64,000 nt of DNA from Actinernus sp. WN-2022 (taxonomy: Eukaryota > Cnidaria > Anthozoa > Actiniaria > Actinernidae). The notes below the pieces were generated by a model, which searched no databases, was not told the DNA's origin, and worked only from the letters and a program-made list of their open reading frames with translations. This document shows, in pieces, positions 53,433 through 64,000 of the stretch. Made by a program: the position numbers and the translations under genes. Location: positions 75,425,032 through 75,489,031 of the forward strand of contig JAOWCC010000936.1 of NCBI GenBank assembly GCA_030867875.1. The letters are read 5' to 3'. Position 1 is the stretch's first letter; every line of letters begins with the position of its first letter.

Positions 53433-56400
53433 TAGTCTGGCAGCAAGTGTAATCCCGTGGGATTTTAATGAAGAAAGCAAGCCACTAGTCTAGTTGCATA
53501 CAGGGGACCCTAAGGAACAAGAAAAATGTTGTCGGCAATTTTCTTAACTGTTAGAAGGGTCTATACAGAGGGTTTAAAAAGTGATGTGTATCACTCAGCA
53601 TGGAAACGAGGCTGGAATATGAAATTGCCTATAACTTTTCTAAAAACCAACAAATCATCACAAAACTTGTCAGATATGCGTAGAAGAGTGTTTTTAATAC
53701 TATGAAAAGCTTTAATACATTTAGCAAAGGTCACGTGACTTATAACATGAAAGCGAGGCTGGAATATGAAATTGCCTATAACTGTTATGTTAACCAACAA
53801 ATCATCACAAAACTTGTCAGATATGCATAGAAAAGTGTTTTAAATGCAACGAAAAAAGTTAATTCAGTTAACAAGGGTCACGTGATTTATAGCATGAAAG
53901 CGAGGCTGTATCCATATACGCATCTTTCCAAACATCAAATATCACTATTATTGTGCGTACTATATTTTTAAACTACTTTAAGCAGGACGTTTGAGACGTG
54001 GGTAAGATATGCGACACTACCATTTACCATAAACATAAACATATGAGGGCATATAAATGATACATCCCCTATCTGAACTGAAAATACTTTATAAACTTCC
54101 TATGAAACATTTCATTCTACTTCATTTTACTGTAATTTTACATAACATAACAGTCCAGTGTATCGCGCGTTCGGGCTATTTTCAGAAGACGAGTTACCCA
54201 TTACAGTGAGATTACAAGATTATGCATGATTCCTAGCACGCAGTTTCACGAGATCTCCCGTCGGCCGTTGCCAGGTATATAAGAGTGTCTAATACTACGA
54301 AAAGCTTTAATACATTTAGCAAAGGTCACATGACTTATAGCACGAAAGCGAGGCTGTACACATATACACGTATTTCCAAGCATGAAACATCGCTATTATT
54401 GTGACCAAAATACATAGACAATCTCCGTAATTTCTGTTATTGTGAAACGTTTGTTTTAGATACTAGAGGAGATCAGGTGTCAACCTGACATGGAAACGAG
54501 GCTATCGCTTCGTTGATACAGCAATACAAATTCAGGTGGATAATCTATATAAAGATATCAGTTGTGTACACGATACAACTGAGCTGTCCATCGCTCAATA
54601 TCTTCACTCTTACTCATCATCTTCATCGCTACTGTCGTCAAATTGCTCCACAAGATCATCATCAACATTGTCGCAGAGTTCTTCTTCTTCAGAACAAGTA
54701 CAAAGGTCTGTGCAGTTGAGCCCTGCTTTGCGACACTGACATCGGTTGTTGGAGCAACGTTCCTTGACACAGTTGCATGTCACGAGTTGGATGATGGCCT
54801 CGGGTTCTGGCGATAACTGTGTCATGACAGGTTGCCATTCATCTTCTTTACGTTCCCATACGTGGGTATCTGGCGGCGGCAGGTTAGGATTCGGTACTCG
54901 GTCGTTGTTCCAGACCATAACTTGGTAGTGAGCACGCAGAATCCCCTCATGCAGTGCGGCGAGTGTTGGAGGAAGTCTTTCAGACTGGGCTTGTTTCTTG
55001 CGAAATAGCCACCATTGAAGATCTTTCACCTTTGTGAAGGTTGTCTTTGGTAGGTAAAGCTGACACACGAACCTCTCGATCGCATCAATGGTCTCCGAGA
55101 AGCTCGAGAAGCTCCCGGTGTTATCAGATCCACAGATGACATGGAATGCAGGAAGTGCGGCTGTTTTAGCTTCACCGAGGGCTTGGACAATCGGCCCCAA
55201 CTTGATTACTCAGTGATGTTGGCCGGGCCCTGTGACGAATGAAACTGTCGCAAACTGTCTCAATGCTAGAATGAAGACATCTGTGTCAGGAGAATGAATG
55301 CGTATTTCCGTTGTGCCAGCTGCTGTAGCATCAAGGACGTGGAGCAAGATCTTGGTGTCTGCCTCTTCCTGGCTGCTCTGAAGATCTGTCATATCTTTGT
55401 GGATTGCTTACATTCACTTCCCCATGCTACCACTAATCTCCTGCCCTGTTGTCTCATTGCATTGATGGCCTTCTCTGCTAGATACACCATCAGATCCATC
55501 CTGGTTCTAGTGTCTGATAACAGCCTCTTCATTGGCACTTTGGCGATGTGTGCAGAGTCAGTGATATGGCAGAACACAGGATCATGACCACCTTGCCATT
55601 TTACCCTAGTCGCTGATTTCAAAGACATCGGCACGTCATATCGGTCGAAAATCAACTGCAGCTCGCTACTTTGTCTGTACTTCAAGTCAATTCGGTTGTT
55701 GAAGTGCTCAGCCAGTTGGCAGCAGTTCTTGATCCAGTCAGGCTTATCCAGGGACTGTAGCTCAGCCATGCCGTCTACGATGTCTACTGTCATCTGTGCG
55801 TTGCCCATTCGAGGGCTATTCTCTTCGTTTACATTTTGACGACGTATTACGCCTTGGACCTTCTCATGAATAGCTAGTAGTGCACTTTTGCAAGAACAGT
55901 GAAGCATCGATCCGTCTGTGACAAAAAGCGATCGCGGGACTAAGGAGAACTCGTACTGTCCAACCGTCTCCTTGATGTTAATCTCTGGACGGCTTTTATA
56001 CACTATCATCATTCGCGCAAACAGCGACCTGTCCTCTCTGAGTTCAACTTTCTTGTCCTTCGTCATCACTTTCACTACTTTTGCATTGCTCTTCCATGTC
56101 AAAAGCTTCCTTTTCTTCATTGGTGACCAGAGATTTGTCTTTCCTGACTGGGTGCGCTATTTGACAAACGTTGTATATAGTGTCTATCCGATGGTTCTCT
56201 GATTACACAGGTCCTCTTTTACCTTTTCGGGCATGACGACTTTCGTGACAAGGTTGAATAGCTCTCCAATTCCTCCAAGAATGGATTGGTAAAGCGTTGA
56301 ATTGTCGCCAGTAGTGACTCTACACTCCTTTCTTCGCGAGTGAGAACTGCTGTTACCAGATTGTGATGCCGTGTCTGAGCCTTTGAGGAGACACCCGCCA

Positions 56401-58522
56401 TATCATTGGCTTGTTCAGCAAGTTTTGAGAGTTCTGGGGCGATTAGGAAGAACTTGGTTCGAGCATTTGGATTGAGAGTGATCCCTACTAATCCTCCAGA
56501 GCCTTTCATCGAGCGGTTGATATTCTCAAGGCCATTATCTGCACCTACTGCGCAAAACGGAACATTAGCGTTCTTATTTACCACCCAGTTCCCCTGCACA
56601 ACTTCAGCATAGATCTCAGGGTCAGATGTCGCAAGTGACTGCATCTCTGAGAGATAAGAGTGGGAGCATCCGAGCATAGTTCAAACGATCGTGGGCGAAG
56701 AAATATTTAGTAAACATATCTAGTGCCTTAAGGTGCAGCTCCCAGTCTCCGGTTCTCACTGCTCGTATAAACTCCAACATCTCCATAACGATGCGCATAT
56801 ACTGCCTCGTCACCTTGAACATCGGGTGTTTCTCGTTAACAGCATCAAATTCGGTCAGCTTATCTATGATATGCTGTGACTCGATCACTCTCTTCAATTC
56901 AGCATTCGCTTCATTCACTTCTTCCTTTGTTCCTTTGGTGCACGCCTCTGCAACCTGCTTCGACAAATCTTCAATAGTCTTAGTGTCTTCCTGAGAACTT
57001 CCGAAGAAGGCGTCTTGGTATAGCATAAATAGCGCTTGCAATGTTATTACATGTGCTGTTTCTCCTCTCTTGATGTGGTTCCCATCTAGAATCTGCTTGA
57101 CTGTGACTGGACCATAGAGATCGGATTCGGTCCAGCACATGTCAAGCCCGCTGCTCTCGATGAATGCTCCGATGGTGCGCAATTGAGCCATAACTATGTG
57201 GAGTTCACCCGGACGGAGAATCACGTGGTCTAGATCACGTCGAGCCATCTGGAGCTTCTTGGCTGGCTAATAAAGCCCCATGTCAAGGGAAATGATTGTC
57301 TTCCTGTCCGGTCCTACCACCTTTGTGTTGATTCCTTGCGCCTGCATAAGGATGATCAGCAACATCTGCCACTCATGTGCTGGTACGACTATCAAAGGCG
57401 GTGCTGCGACCTGCGTAACATGCATCGTATCACTGATAATAATAAACGAAACATATTTTAGTATCAGGAGACACTTCTCATCCAATGGTCATTTACAGTA
57501 GTGTCCTGTAAATTACTTTTACATCAACAACCTGGGCCAAACATAAAATAAGATAAATAGTACTCAACTTACTTAATGAGTGATTTGTATCCTGACCACA
57601 TAGGCACATGCGCGGGTCTGACAGGATCTTCTTCTGCTTCTTCTACGAGCTCCACTGTATCCTGGCAACGGCCGACGGGAGATCTCGTGAAACTGCGTGC
57701 TAGGAATCATGCATAATCTTGTAATCTCACTGTAATGGGTAACTCGTCTTCTGAAAATATCCCAAACGCACGATACACTGGACTGTTATGTTATGTATAA
57801 TTACAGTAAAATGAAGTAGAATGAAATGTTTCATAGCAAGTTTATAAAGTAAGGCAATTTTCAGTTCAGATAGGGGATGTATCATTTATATGCCCTCATA
57901 TTTTTATGTTTATGGTAAATGATAGTGTGTCGCATATCTTACCCACATGTCTCAAACGTCCTGCTTAAAGTAGTTTAAAAATATAGTACCCACAATAATA
58001 GCGATGTTTGATGTTTGGAAAGATGCGTATATGGATACAGCCTCGCTTTCATGCTATAAATTACGTGACCATTGTTAACTGAATTAATCCTTTTCATTGC
58101 ATTTAAAACACTTTTCTATGCATATCTGACAAGTTTTGTGATGATTTGTTGGTTAACATAACAGTTTAGGCAATTTCATAGTCCAGCCTCGCTTTCATGT
58201 TATAAGTCACGTGACCTTTGTTAAATGTATTAAAGCTTTTCATAGTATTAAAGACACTCTTCTACGCATATCTGACAAGTTTTGTGATGATTTGTTGGTT
58301 TTTAGAAAAGTTATAGGCAATTTCATATTCCAGCCTCGTTTCCATGCTGAGTGATACACATCACTTTTTAAACCCTCTGTTTAGACCCTTCTAACAGTTT
58401 AGAAAATTGCCGACAACATTTTTCTTGTTCCTTAGGGTCCCCTGTATGCAACGAGACTAGTGGCTTGCTTTCTTCATTAAAATCCCACGGGACTTTTTTT
58501 CATTACATATGCTGCCAGACTA
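53433..58522. mobile_element. 5.1 kb inner transposon with ~0.85 kb inverted repeats
   Basis: Ends TAGTCTGGCAGCA and TGCTGCCAGACTA bound arms of about 850 bp (53433-54280 and 57662-58522). CGT at 53430-53432 and 58523-58525 is a 3 bp duplication, and removing the element restores the GAGCGTAGCGA seen in the other arm of the host element. Each arm has ~150 bp subrepeats containing GAAAGCGAGGCTG and a TCACGTGA site. The interior carries one broken minus-strand gene. Confidence 0.85.
54610..57680 (-). pseudogene. Broken transposon gene with PIN/FEN1-like motif and Cys-rich tail
   Basis: A small exon at about 57672-57570 (ending TTAA/GTAAGT) is followed by a long exon from about 57438 to 54610. 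Recognisable blocks, in order: VVPAHEWQMLLIILMQAQ, GELHIVMAQLRTIG, FCAVGADNGLENINRSMK, LFARMMIVYKSRPEI, then EEADTKILLH...SPDTDVF, which matches the acidic motifs of PIN/FEN1-type nucleases, and a Cys-rich CXC-like cluster (CNCVKERCSNNRCQC) with an acidic tail. Defects are a TAG at 57267-57269, frame changes near 56650 and 55390, two stops at 56130-56215, a TGA at 55210-55212 and a probable internal deletion near 55100. It cannot make a full protein. Confidence 0.72.
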
Positions 58523-58525
58523 CGT

Positions 58526-58620
58526 AGCGAACTCCGTTTACTAGCCAGAAATACTGTAAAATATTTAAATAAAATGACTTACCTTGCCACTGTGAAGTCT
58601 TCTGTCGTGTTTATCTCCTT
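58526..58620 (-). repeat. Outer element: left arm, inner part
   Basis: The complement matches 60630-60726. On the minus strand it contains an exon-like stretch ending CAGTGGCAAG/GTAAGT (donor at 58582-58583). Confidence 0.75.
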
Positions 58621-59135
58621 GTTGGGTAGTTTTAAGCTGATTTCTAACAATGCTTTTTATTGGCCAAACGGACTGAGTCCAGAGAGATGAACTTGTATAT
58701 AGTTTAGATTGCTCAAATTTTATCAATAAAACGATTTTAAATAACCTTAAAACACGTTGTGTAGATAGAGCAATAGATGAAGTGCATTGCTGGGTAGTTT
58801 TCTGGTAAGGTTCATCAGTGGAAAAGCCAGGAGAAGCCGTTAAACCTGAACATGTGCTATCGATCGCTTCGCTTCAACGCTAACGGAAAATGAACGGCTT
58901 TTTAGGATTCTCTTCTAGCTTAGATACATCCTGGTAGCTTTGTGATACCTTTCCACTGGTTCTTTATCCAAGTAAACTCCATTTCGAGCCATTTAGTAGA
59001 TCTGTTTTCACTGCATCGTTCGCCGCGTGGAAATACCGTTAATCGCTTCTCGCTCACTCCGGATTGGGATACCTATGGTTTGTACACGTCATGAACTATT
59101 CCCATATTTAGCTTGGCCGCCATCTTAGATTGCCA

Positions 59136-59250
59136 AATCACGTGACAAAATACTCCCAAAATCTGGGAGTATTCGATCACGTGATCCAGCCTTTGCCAGG
59201 GTCTTCTCTCTGAGTAGCCGCCATCTTGGATCTGACCGAGAAGACCCTGG
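59136..59250. repeat. Two adjacent hairpins
   Basis: AATCACGTGAC...ATACTCCCA pairs with TGGGAGTAT...ATCACGTGAT at 59136-59185. CCAGGGTCTTCTC at 59196 pairs with GAGAAGACCCTGG ending at 59250. GCCGCCATCTTGGAT (YY1-like core) lies in the second loop and recurs just before the first hairpin. Confidence 0.75.
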
Positions 59251-60170
59251 GGACGAGGTTGCCTTGAACCGTTCCAATGGTTTCTTTCACAAGCAACAGT
59301 AGCATTGTGTCTGATTGGTCAGTTCAATGAGAGGTCATTTCTGATTGGCTGTGGGTAAGATTGAAACCCTTTCAATGTTAGCGGGTAGATTTTGTGTAAG
59401 AAAGTAAAATTCAGTTACGGAAGTTCACCTCGATTTATCAGAAAAAACAGCAATGAAGGTCCGGCTAAATGTGTACAAAAACCCTACAACTCATCAAATG
59501 TAATACTAGGGATTGTTTACTTGTCATCGTCATCGCTTAGGACAATCTGGCGCCATTTCTTGTAAAAATCGTCAACATTTTGCGAAACATGGTTTGGGTC
59601 CCGTGTTGACTTGAACACTGAACGGACGGTTTTCAAATTTAGTCGTCGTTCCTTGCCTTGCTGAACGGAAAACTCCCATCGTTTGGAGTTCTAAAGACTT
59701 GTAAAGAGAGTTGGAATTCGCCTCCTTTCATGATAATTGTTGTGAAGCCTTGGTTCGTTCGTGAAGTGTTTCAGTATAAATGCTTCGCTGGAATAAAGTC
59801 AGTCAGATAGCTTGGCTTGAACTTCGCCGTTTCCTAAATAATTATTTTTGAAGAGCCGACAAAGTAGCAGGTTCAGCTAAATTTCAGGTATGTTTCATTA
59901 CCTTGTTTTGATTCTGGAAAACGTTTTCAGGTGAGTTCGGGTTGTCCTTTGTCTTGGCTTTGGTGTGTTTTTGCTGGTGAGTTTGTCTTGGCTTTGGTGT
60001 GTTTTGGCTTGTGCTCAGAAAAGCCGCAAAATAAACTCTTTCTTTTCTTTCATTTTGTCCGTTTTATAAAACATTGCTTTTTAGCAAAAGGTTTTCGGCA
60101 ATGTTATCTATCTTCTGGCATTACCTTTTGTTATACCTTCGTGTGGAAACAATCTCAATCAACTACTGAA

Positions 60171-60197
60171 GTGACTCGGCCGGGATGGCCGAGTCAC
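60171..60197. repeat. Perfect GC-rich hairpin
   Basis: GTGACTCGGCC-GGGAT-GGCCGAGTCAC: an 11 bp perfect stem with a 5-base loop. Confidence 0.85.
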
Positions 60198-60629
60198 TAC
60201 CAAAAGTTCCTTGGCCTTTAAGCTCCCGCCAGGTTTTGAATATTTGTTTGCTTAACCGCTATATAGCAGCACGTTGGCTTTTCCAGTGTCGGTCATTTTT
60301 TCTTTCGTCAATTGCCTCAAGGCAGGCGTTTTCTTTCTTCCTGCCCCGACTCGTTTACCCCCACCTCCTCCAGACTACCAGAGCCTTCATTCATCACAAT
60401 TTCGAACAAAAAATGGAAAAATGAAATACTCTACATTTAGAAAGAATGCTAAACAAAACTTTCCTGCAAAAAATATGTTTTAGAGGTTCGAAATAAGAGC
60501 GATGGAAATGGATTTCTGAAAGGTTCCTTCGGAGGGAGGTTTGATTTCGTACCGCCGGAGTCGGAAATCAAATTTTACCTTTGGCCGTGCGATAGCCTGG
60601 TAACGAATGAGCCCTTACCCAGCCCCTTT

Positions 60630-61050
60630 AACAAGGAGAGAAACACGACAGAAGACTTCACAGTGGCAAGGTAAGTCATTTTGTTCAAATATTTTACAGT
60701 ATTTCTGGCTAGTAAACGGAGTTCGCTACGCTCCCATACAAACCCTTATATTTTCGTAACTTGACCTCGCTACGCTCCCATACAAACCCTTATATTTTCG
60801 TAACTTGAGCTTGGGCTGCCTGTGAGTGATTTAGAAAGTGGCGTCGATGTTAAAATATTTAATGCGCCGGCGCATATTTTAAGTGGTACATGTAGGGGTC
60901 TGAGTACAAGAATTGGTGTTTGCGGGCGCATTTACACTTTCTAAAGTTTTTTATGAAAAATAAAAATAAAATAAAAATAGAGGTCGGGGACATTTCTCAG
61001 GTCGGGCGGGGACGCTAAACAAGGATTTTTTTTATCTGGCCTAACAATAA
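60630..61050 (+). repeat. Outer element: right arm
   Basis: Inverted counterpart of 58620-58526 plus 53432-53188. It carries the mirrored donor CAGTGGCAAG/GTAAGT at 60670/60671 and the duplicated TACGCTCCCATACAAACCC unit near 60731 and 60772. A central stretch (60830-60990) does not match the left arm and includes a short A-rich run. Confidence 0.7.
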
Positions 61051-62440
61051 GTTAACATATTCCATTCGCCCTGCTAGGTGAGGTTTCTCTCTTCTTATTT
61101 TACCTGTAGAGACTGCTGCTAGCTGTGAGTCTGAGGGAACCTGTGACACTTTAACCGAAGAAGTATTTTTTACTTATGTTTTTTTTCCTCACTCTGCCTC
61201 TGGATATTTATCGAAGTCTGAAGCATGGTGTGGGTCGACATCTCCGCGTATTTTCAAACTCCATCGCTTTCTGAGCTATTTATTGGAATCAAATATGTGA
61301 AAAGAATCCCTATATCTTCTTTTCTGGCAATTATTTGTACAATTGGAATTACAAAAGTGGAGATGAAGTAGCTTTTTCATCCAAACAGAGCAAATAGTAA
61401 GCGCTACGTAACCGACAACCCGGTACCTCGCTTTCAATCCAAGATGGCCGAAGTGCGATAATAGCGAATTCCTCGCAGATGTCGAGATTCATAAATGGGG
61501 AGAAGTGTCTATCGTACGATCTCCTTATAAGGAACCACAGTAGGCCGCCATATGTACGTGTAGAGGGTCGCTAAAGTACGCGAGAGAGGTCACTGATGTA
61601 CGCACAGGAGACTCGTTTCAGCTTTCGATTGACCGTGAATTTTCCAAAATGGCGTAGGAAAGCGGCCATGAATCTTTTCTAGTCCCACTCGTTTAATCAA
61701 CCATTTTGAAACTTTCAGCCTCACAAACTAAGTAGAGACTTATTCCCTTTTACCGAAACTTCACATGCACTAAACCCTAACCCGTAACATACCTTTGTAC
61801 CTTATCCCGGATTCAATTCATACTTCCCATCACCCACGCTATGTTTCAAGTTTCGGGGTGTCTAAATCCCCAATAATCCTATTAGACGATTCTATACGCT
61901 TCTACATCAAAGGATAAACCAGATCAAATTGCTGAAACAATCCATGACCGTCAGCCGATGATAAACAAAACCAGAATACATTTTTCCTCATGGTTTTCCA
62001 AATGCTTAGAATTAGATTTTGACTACAAAATGACCAATAATGGTGAGTACATCGGTAGATAGTCATCGATTTAGTTGGAAGCCGGTTGAGATAGAAAACT
62101 GGCAAGACATCCCCGGCCGGCTTCGAAAGATACTGGACCGGCACTGGGCTGTTTTTACTTCTTCATGTATCCAGTCGTATTCACCGGGATAACCTGGCTT
62201 GGCCGACTATAGTCTGCAATTTCATTTAATTTCTCACACAATGAGTAAGGAATTGTTATCACTGAGTGTGTCATAGACATAATTAGAATAGTTGAAGGGG
62301 TAAATACGTTGTTTTTCATTAGATTAGAGTACTTCAGCCGGAAGGAATTCAATATCAAGTCATTATTTTAAAACTGTTTTTATTATAACATTTATGTGAC
62401 AATTTTATTTTATGCCATTATTTACTGTTGATGATTTCTA
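61051..62440. other. No gene seen
   Basis: Unassigned sequence of mixed composition, with a CpG-richer patch near 61540-61620. No coding, RNA or repeat structure recognised. Confidence 0.5.
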
Positions 62441-63513
62441 CGGTTTATCGCTAGCAGTAGCACACTCCGACGGAACGTCTAGATGCCACTGGCCTGAAAC
62501 TAAAGTTACTGAGTAGGCATTTTAAAATGTTTGCATACTAAGAATACAGTTTATCTCTAGCAGTAGCACGCTCCGACGAAACATCTGGGTGCCACTGATC
62601 TGGCCTAAAGTTACTCCGTACGCATTTAAAATGTTTACATACAAAAAATACAGTCTATCGATAGCAATAGCACGCTCCGACGAAATATCTGGATGCCACT
62701 GGTCTGGCCTAAAGTTACTCCGTACGCATTTAAAATGTTTACATACAAAACATACAGTATATCGCTAGCAGTAGCACGCTCCGACGAAACATCTGGGTGC
62801 CACTGGTCTGACCTAAAGTTACTCCGTACGCATTTAAAATGCGGTTTACATACAAAAAATACAGTCTATCGCTAGCAGTAGTTAACACGCTCCGACGAAA
62901 CATCTGGGTGCCACTGGTCTGACCTAAAGTTACTCCGTACGCATTTAAAATGCGGTTTACATACAAAAAATACAGTCTATCGCTAGCAGTAGTTAACACG
63001 CTCCGACGAAACATCTGGGTGCCACTGGTCTGACCTAAAGTTACTCCGTACGCATTTAAAAATGTTTACATACAAAAAATACAGTCTATCGCTAGCAGTA
63101 GCACGCTCCGACGAAACATCTGGGTGCCACTGGTCTGACCTAAAGTTACTCCGTACGCATTTAAAATGCGGTTTACATACAAAAAATACAGTCTATCGCT
63201 AGCAGTAGTTAACACGCTCCGACGAAACATCTGGGTGCCACTGGTCTGACCTAAAGTTACTCCGTACGCATTTTAAATGTTTACATACAAAATATACAGT
63301 CTATCGCTAGCAGTAGCACGCTCCGACGAAACATCTGGGCGCCACTGGTCTGACCTAAAGTTACTCCGTACGCATTTAAAATGCGGTTTACATACAAAAA
63401 ATACAGTCTATCGCTAGCAGTAGTTAACACGCTCCGACGAAACATCTGGGTGCCACTGGTCTGACCTAAAGTTACTCCGGACGCATTTAAAATGTTTACA
63501 TACAAAAGATACT
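62441..63513 (+). repeat. Satellite, ten copies of 104-111 bp
   Basis: The landmark CTAGCAGTAG (or a close variant) occurs at 62451, 62557, 62661, 62765, 62872, 62983, 63092, 63199, 63307 and 63413. Units share CGCTCCGACGAAACATCTGG and ACTCCGTACGCATTTAAAAT. The first units are the most diverged. Two linked variants exist: long units have GCGG before TTTACAT and AGTAGTTAACACG after it, short units lack both. Minus-strand open frames across it are repeat artefacts. Confidence 0.92.
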
Positions 63514-64000
63514 GGTTAATATTTGAAAAAAAAACTGCGTAAAATAACAAGCATAGTTGGTACCTCAAGGCGTTCCTGACAGAGAGATATTCTGTTTAAC
63601 AGGAGTTTTTTACGCAGTCATAATAGCACCAATATTGCGCCCTCTTTAGGGTTTCTTTCGGTAATACACAGATCAAGAGAATATATGATAAATTTCAGGA
63701 AATATTATTAATTTAGAAAATGTTAATTGTACAGTATAATAATTATTGTTTTAAAACGGAAACGCCGAATTGCCGCATTACAAAACAAAGCTGGGTTGAA
63801 TTAGGTATGGATACTAGACCTAGGGCCCTTGCACATGCTACGTATTGAATTCAATAAAATACAATATAACAAATCTTACCTCTGTCTTTTCAAGTTTTGT
63901 GATCTGTGAGTTACTCACCGCCTATCGTGTGTTTCCAAATACCCTTTCCGCAGTTTTAAAATTTAGGCCAGCCCAGCCAGGGCCCGCATCATCTCCACAT
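63514..64000. other. No gene seen
   Basis: AT-rich flank up to the window end. Nothing recognised. Confidence 0.5.

Larger units (their letters stand above)
58621..60629. other. Loop of the outer element, promoter-like, no gene
   Basis: About 2 kb between the two arms. No reliable coding frame. It contains two hairpins at 59136-59250, a perfect GC-rich hairpin at 60171-60197 and a short direct repeat (TGTCTTGGCTTTGGTGTGTT near 59951 and 59985). Confidence 0.5.

Noticed and set aside
59931..60483. Plus-strand frames of 69-96 codons in the loop of the outer element
   Set aside because: No recognisable domain, overlapping frames of similar length and GC-rich hairpins suggest chance frames in a promoter-like region.
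62739..63568. Minus-strand repeated-peptide frames in the satellite
   Set aside because: The peptide repeat follows the 104-111 bp DNA unit. Indels between unit variants shift the frame, so this is a satellite artefact rather than a repeat protein.

Overview
This window looks like an invertebrate nuclear genome, most likely a cnidarian of the stony coral or sea anemone type. It is AT-rich, has GT-AG introns, and is packed with nested transposable elements. The taxon is inferred from the kinds of elements present and no taxon-specific marker was found. I saw no rRNA, tRNA, CRISPR or operon structure, and no host gene that I can defend. Nearly every coding region I recognise belongs to a mobile element.

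Layout. 0-2 kb: a decayed CR1/Jockey-type LINE. 2.2-5.1 kb: a Copia-type gag split by a 2.2 kb insertion. 5.1-24.15 kb: a large foldback-like structure. Its inverted arms (5101-6650 and 19681-21180) carry ~163 bp tandem subrepeats, and its interior holds three small DNA elements, a degenerate satellite and a Gypsy element (11191-19144). The Gypsy LTRs are almost identical. It keeps gag and a protease ORF but has no reverse transcriptase or integrase, and its 3' LTR is cut by a LINE fragment. A young 5'-truncated L1-type LINE (21181-24042) with an intact 893-codon reading frame sits in the right arm, flanked by an identical 110 bp target duplication.

24.5-44.6 kb: a segment bounded by inverted repeats of about 0.4 kb. 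It contains two divergently arranged transposon-type genes. The minus-strand gene (38086 to 26167, six exons with matching splice phases) encodes a DDE-like core, a SAP-like segment, a poly-proline linker and a C-terminal domain with the Cys and His boxes of ubiquitin-specific proteases. The plus-strand gene begins with a SAM-like domain and is decayed, with an 8 bp-TSD MITE in its coding exon. A decayed tyrosine-recombinase (DIRS/Ngaro-type) retrotransposon with split direct repeats lies in the large intron of the minus-strand gene.

45.2-49.3 kb: a second DNA transposon, with a 559-codon DDE-like gene, 26 bp inverted ends and eight copies of a 14 bp dyad motif around the gene. 50.2-51.0 kb: an unusual element built from a TATCGGATA-like motif. 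53.2-61.05 kb: one long-inverted-repeat element (53433-58522) nested in another. The inner one carries a broken gene with a PIN/FEN1-like motif and a Cys-rich tail. 62.4-63.5 kb: a ten-copy satellite.

The insertions can be ordered. The LINE is younger than the Gypsy LTR it entered, the L1-type LINE is younger than the foldback arm, the MITE is younger than the SAM-type gene, and the inner long-TIR element is younger than the outer one.
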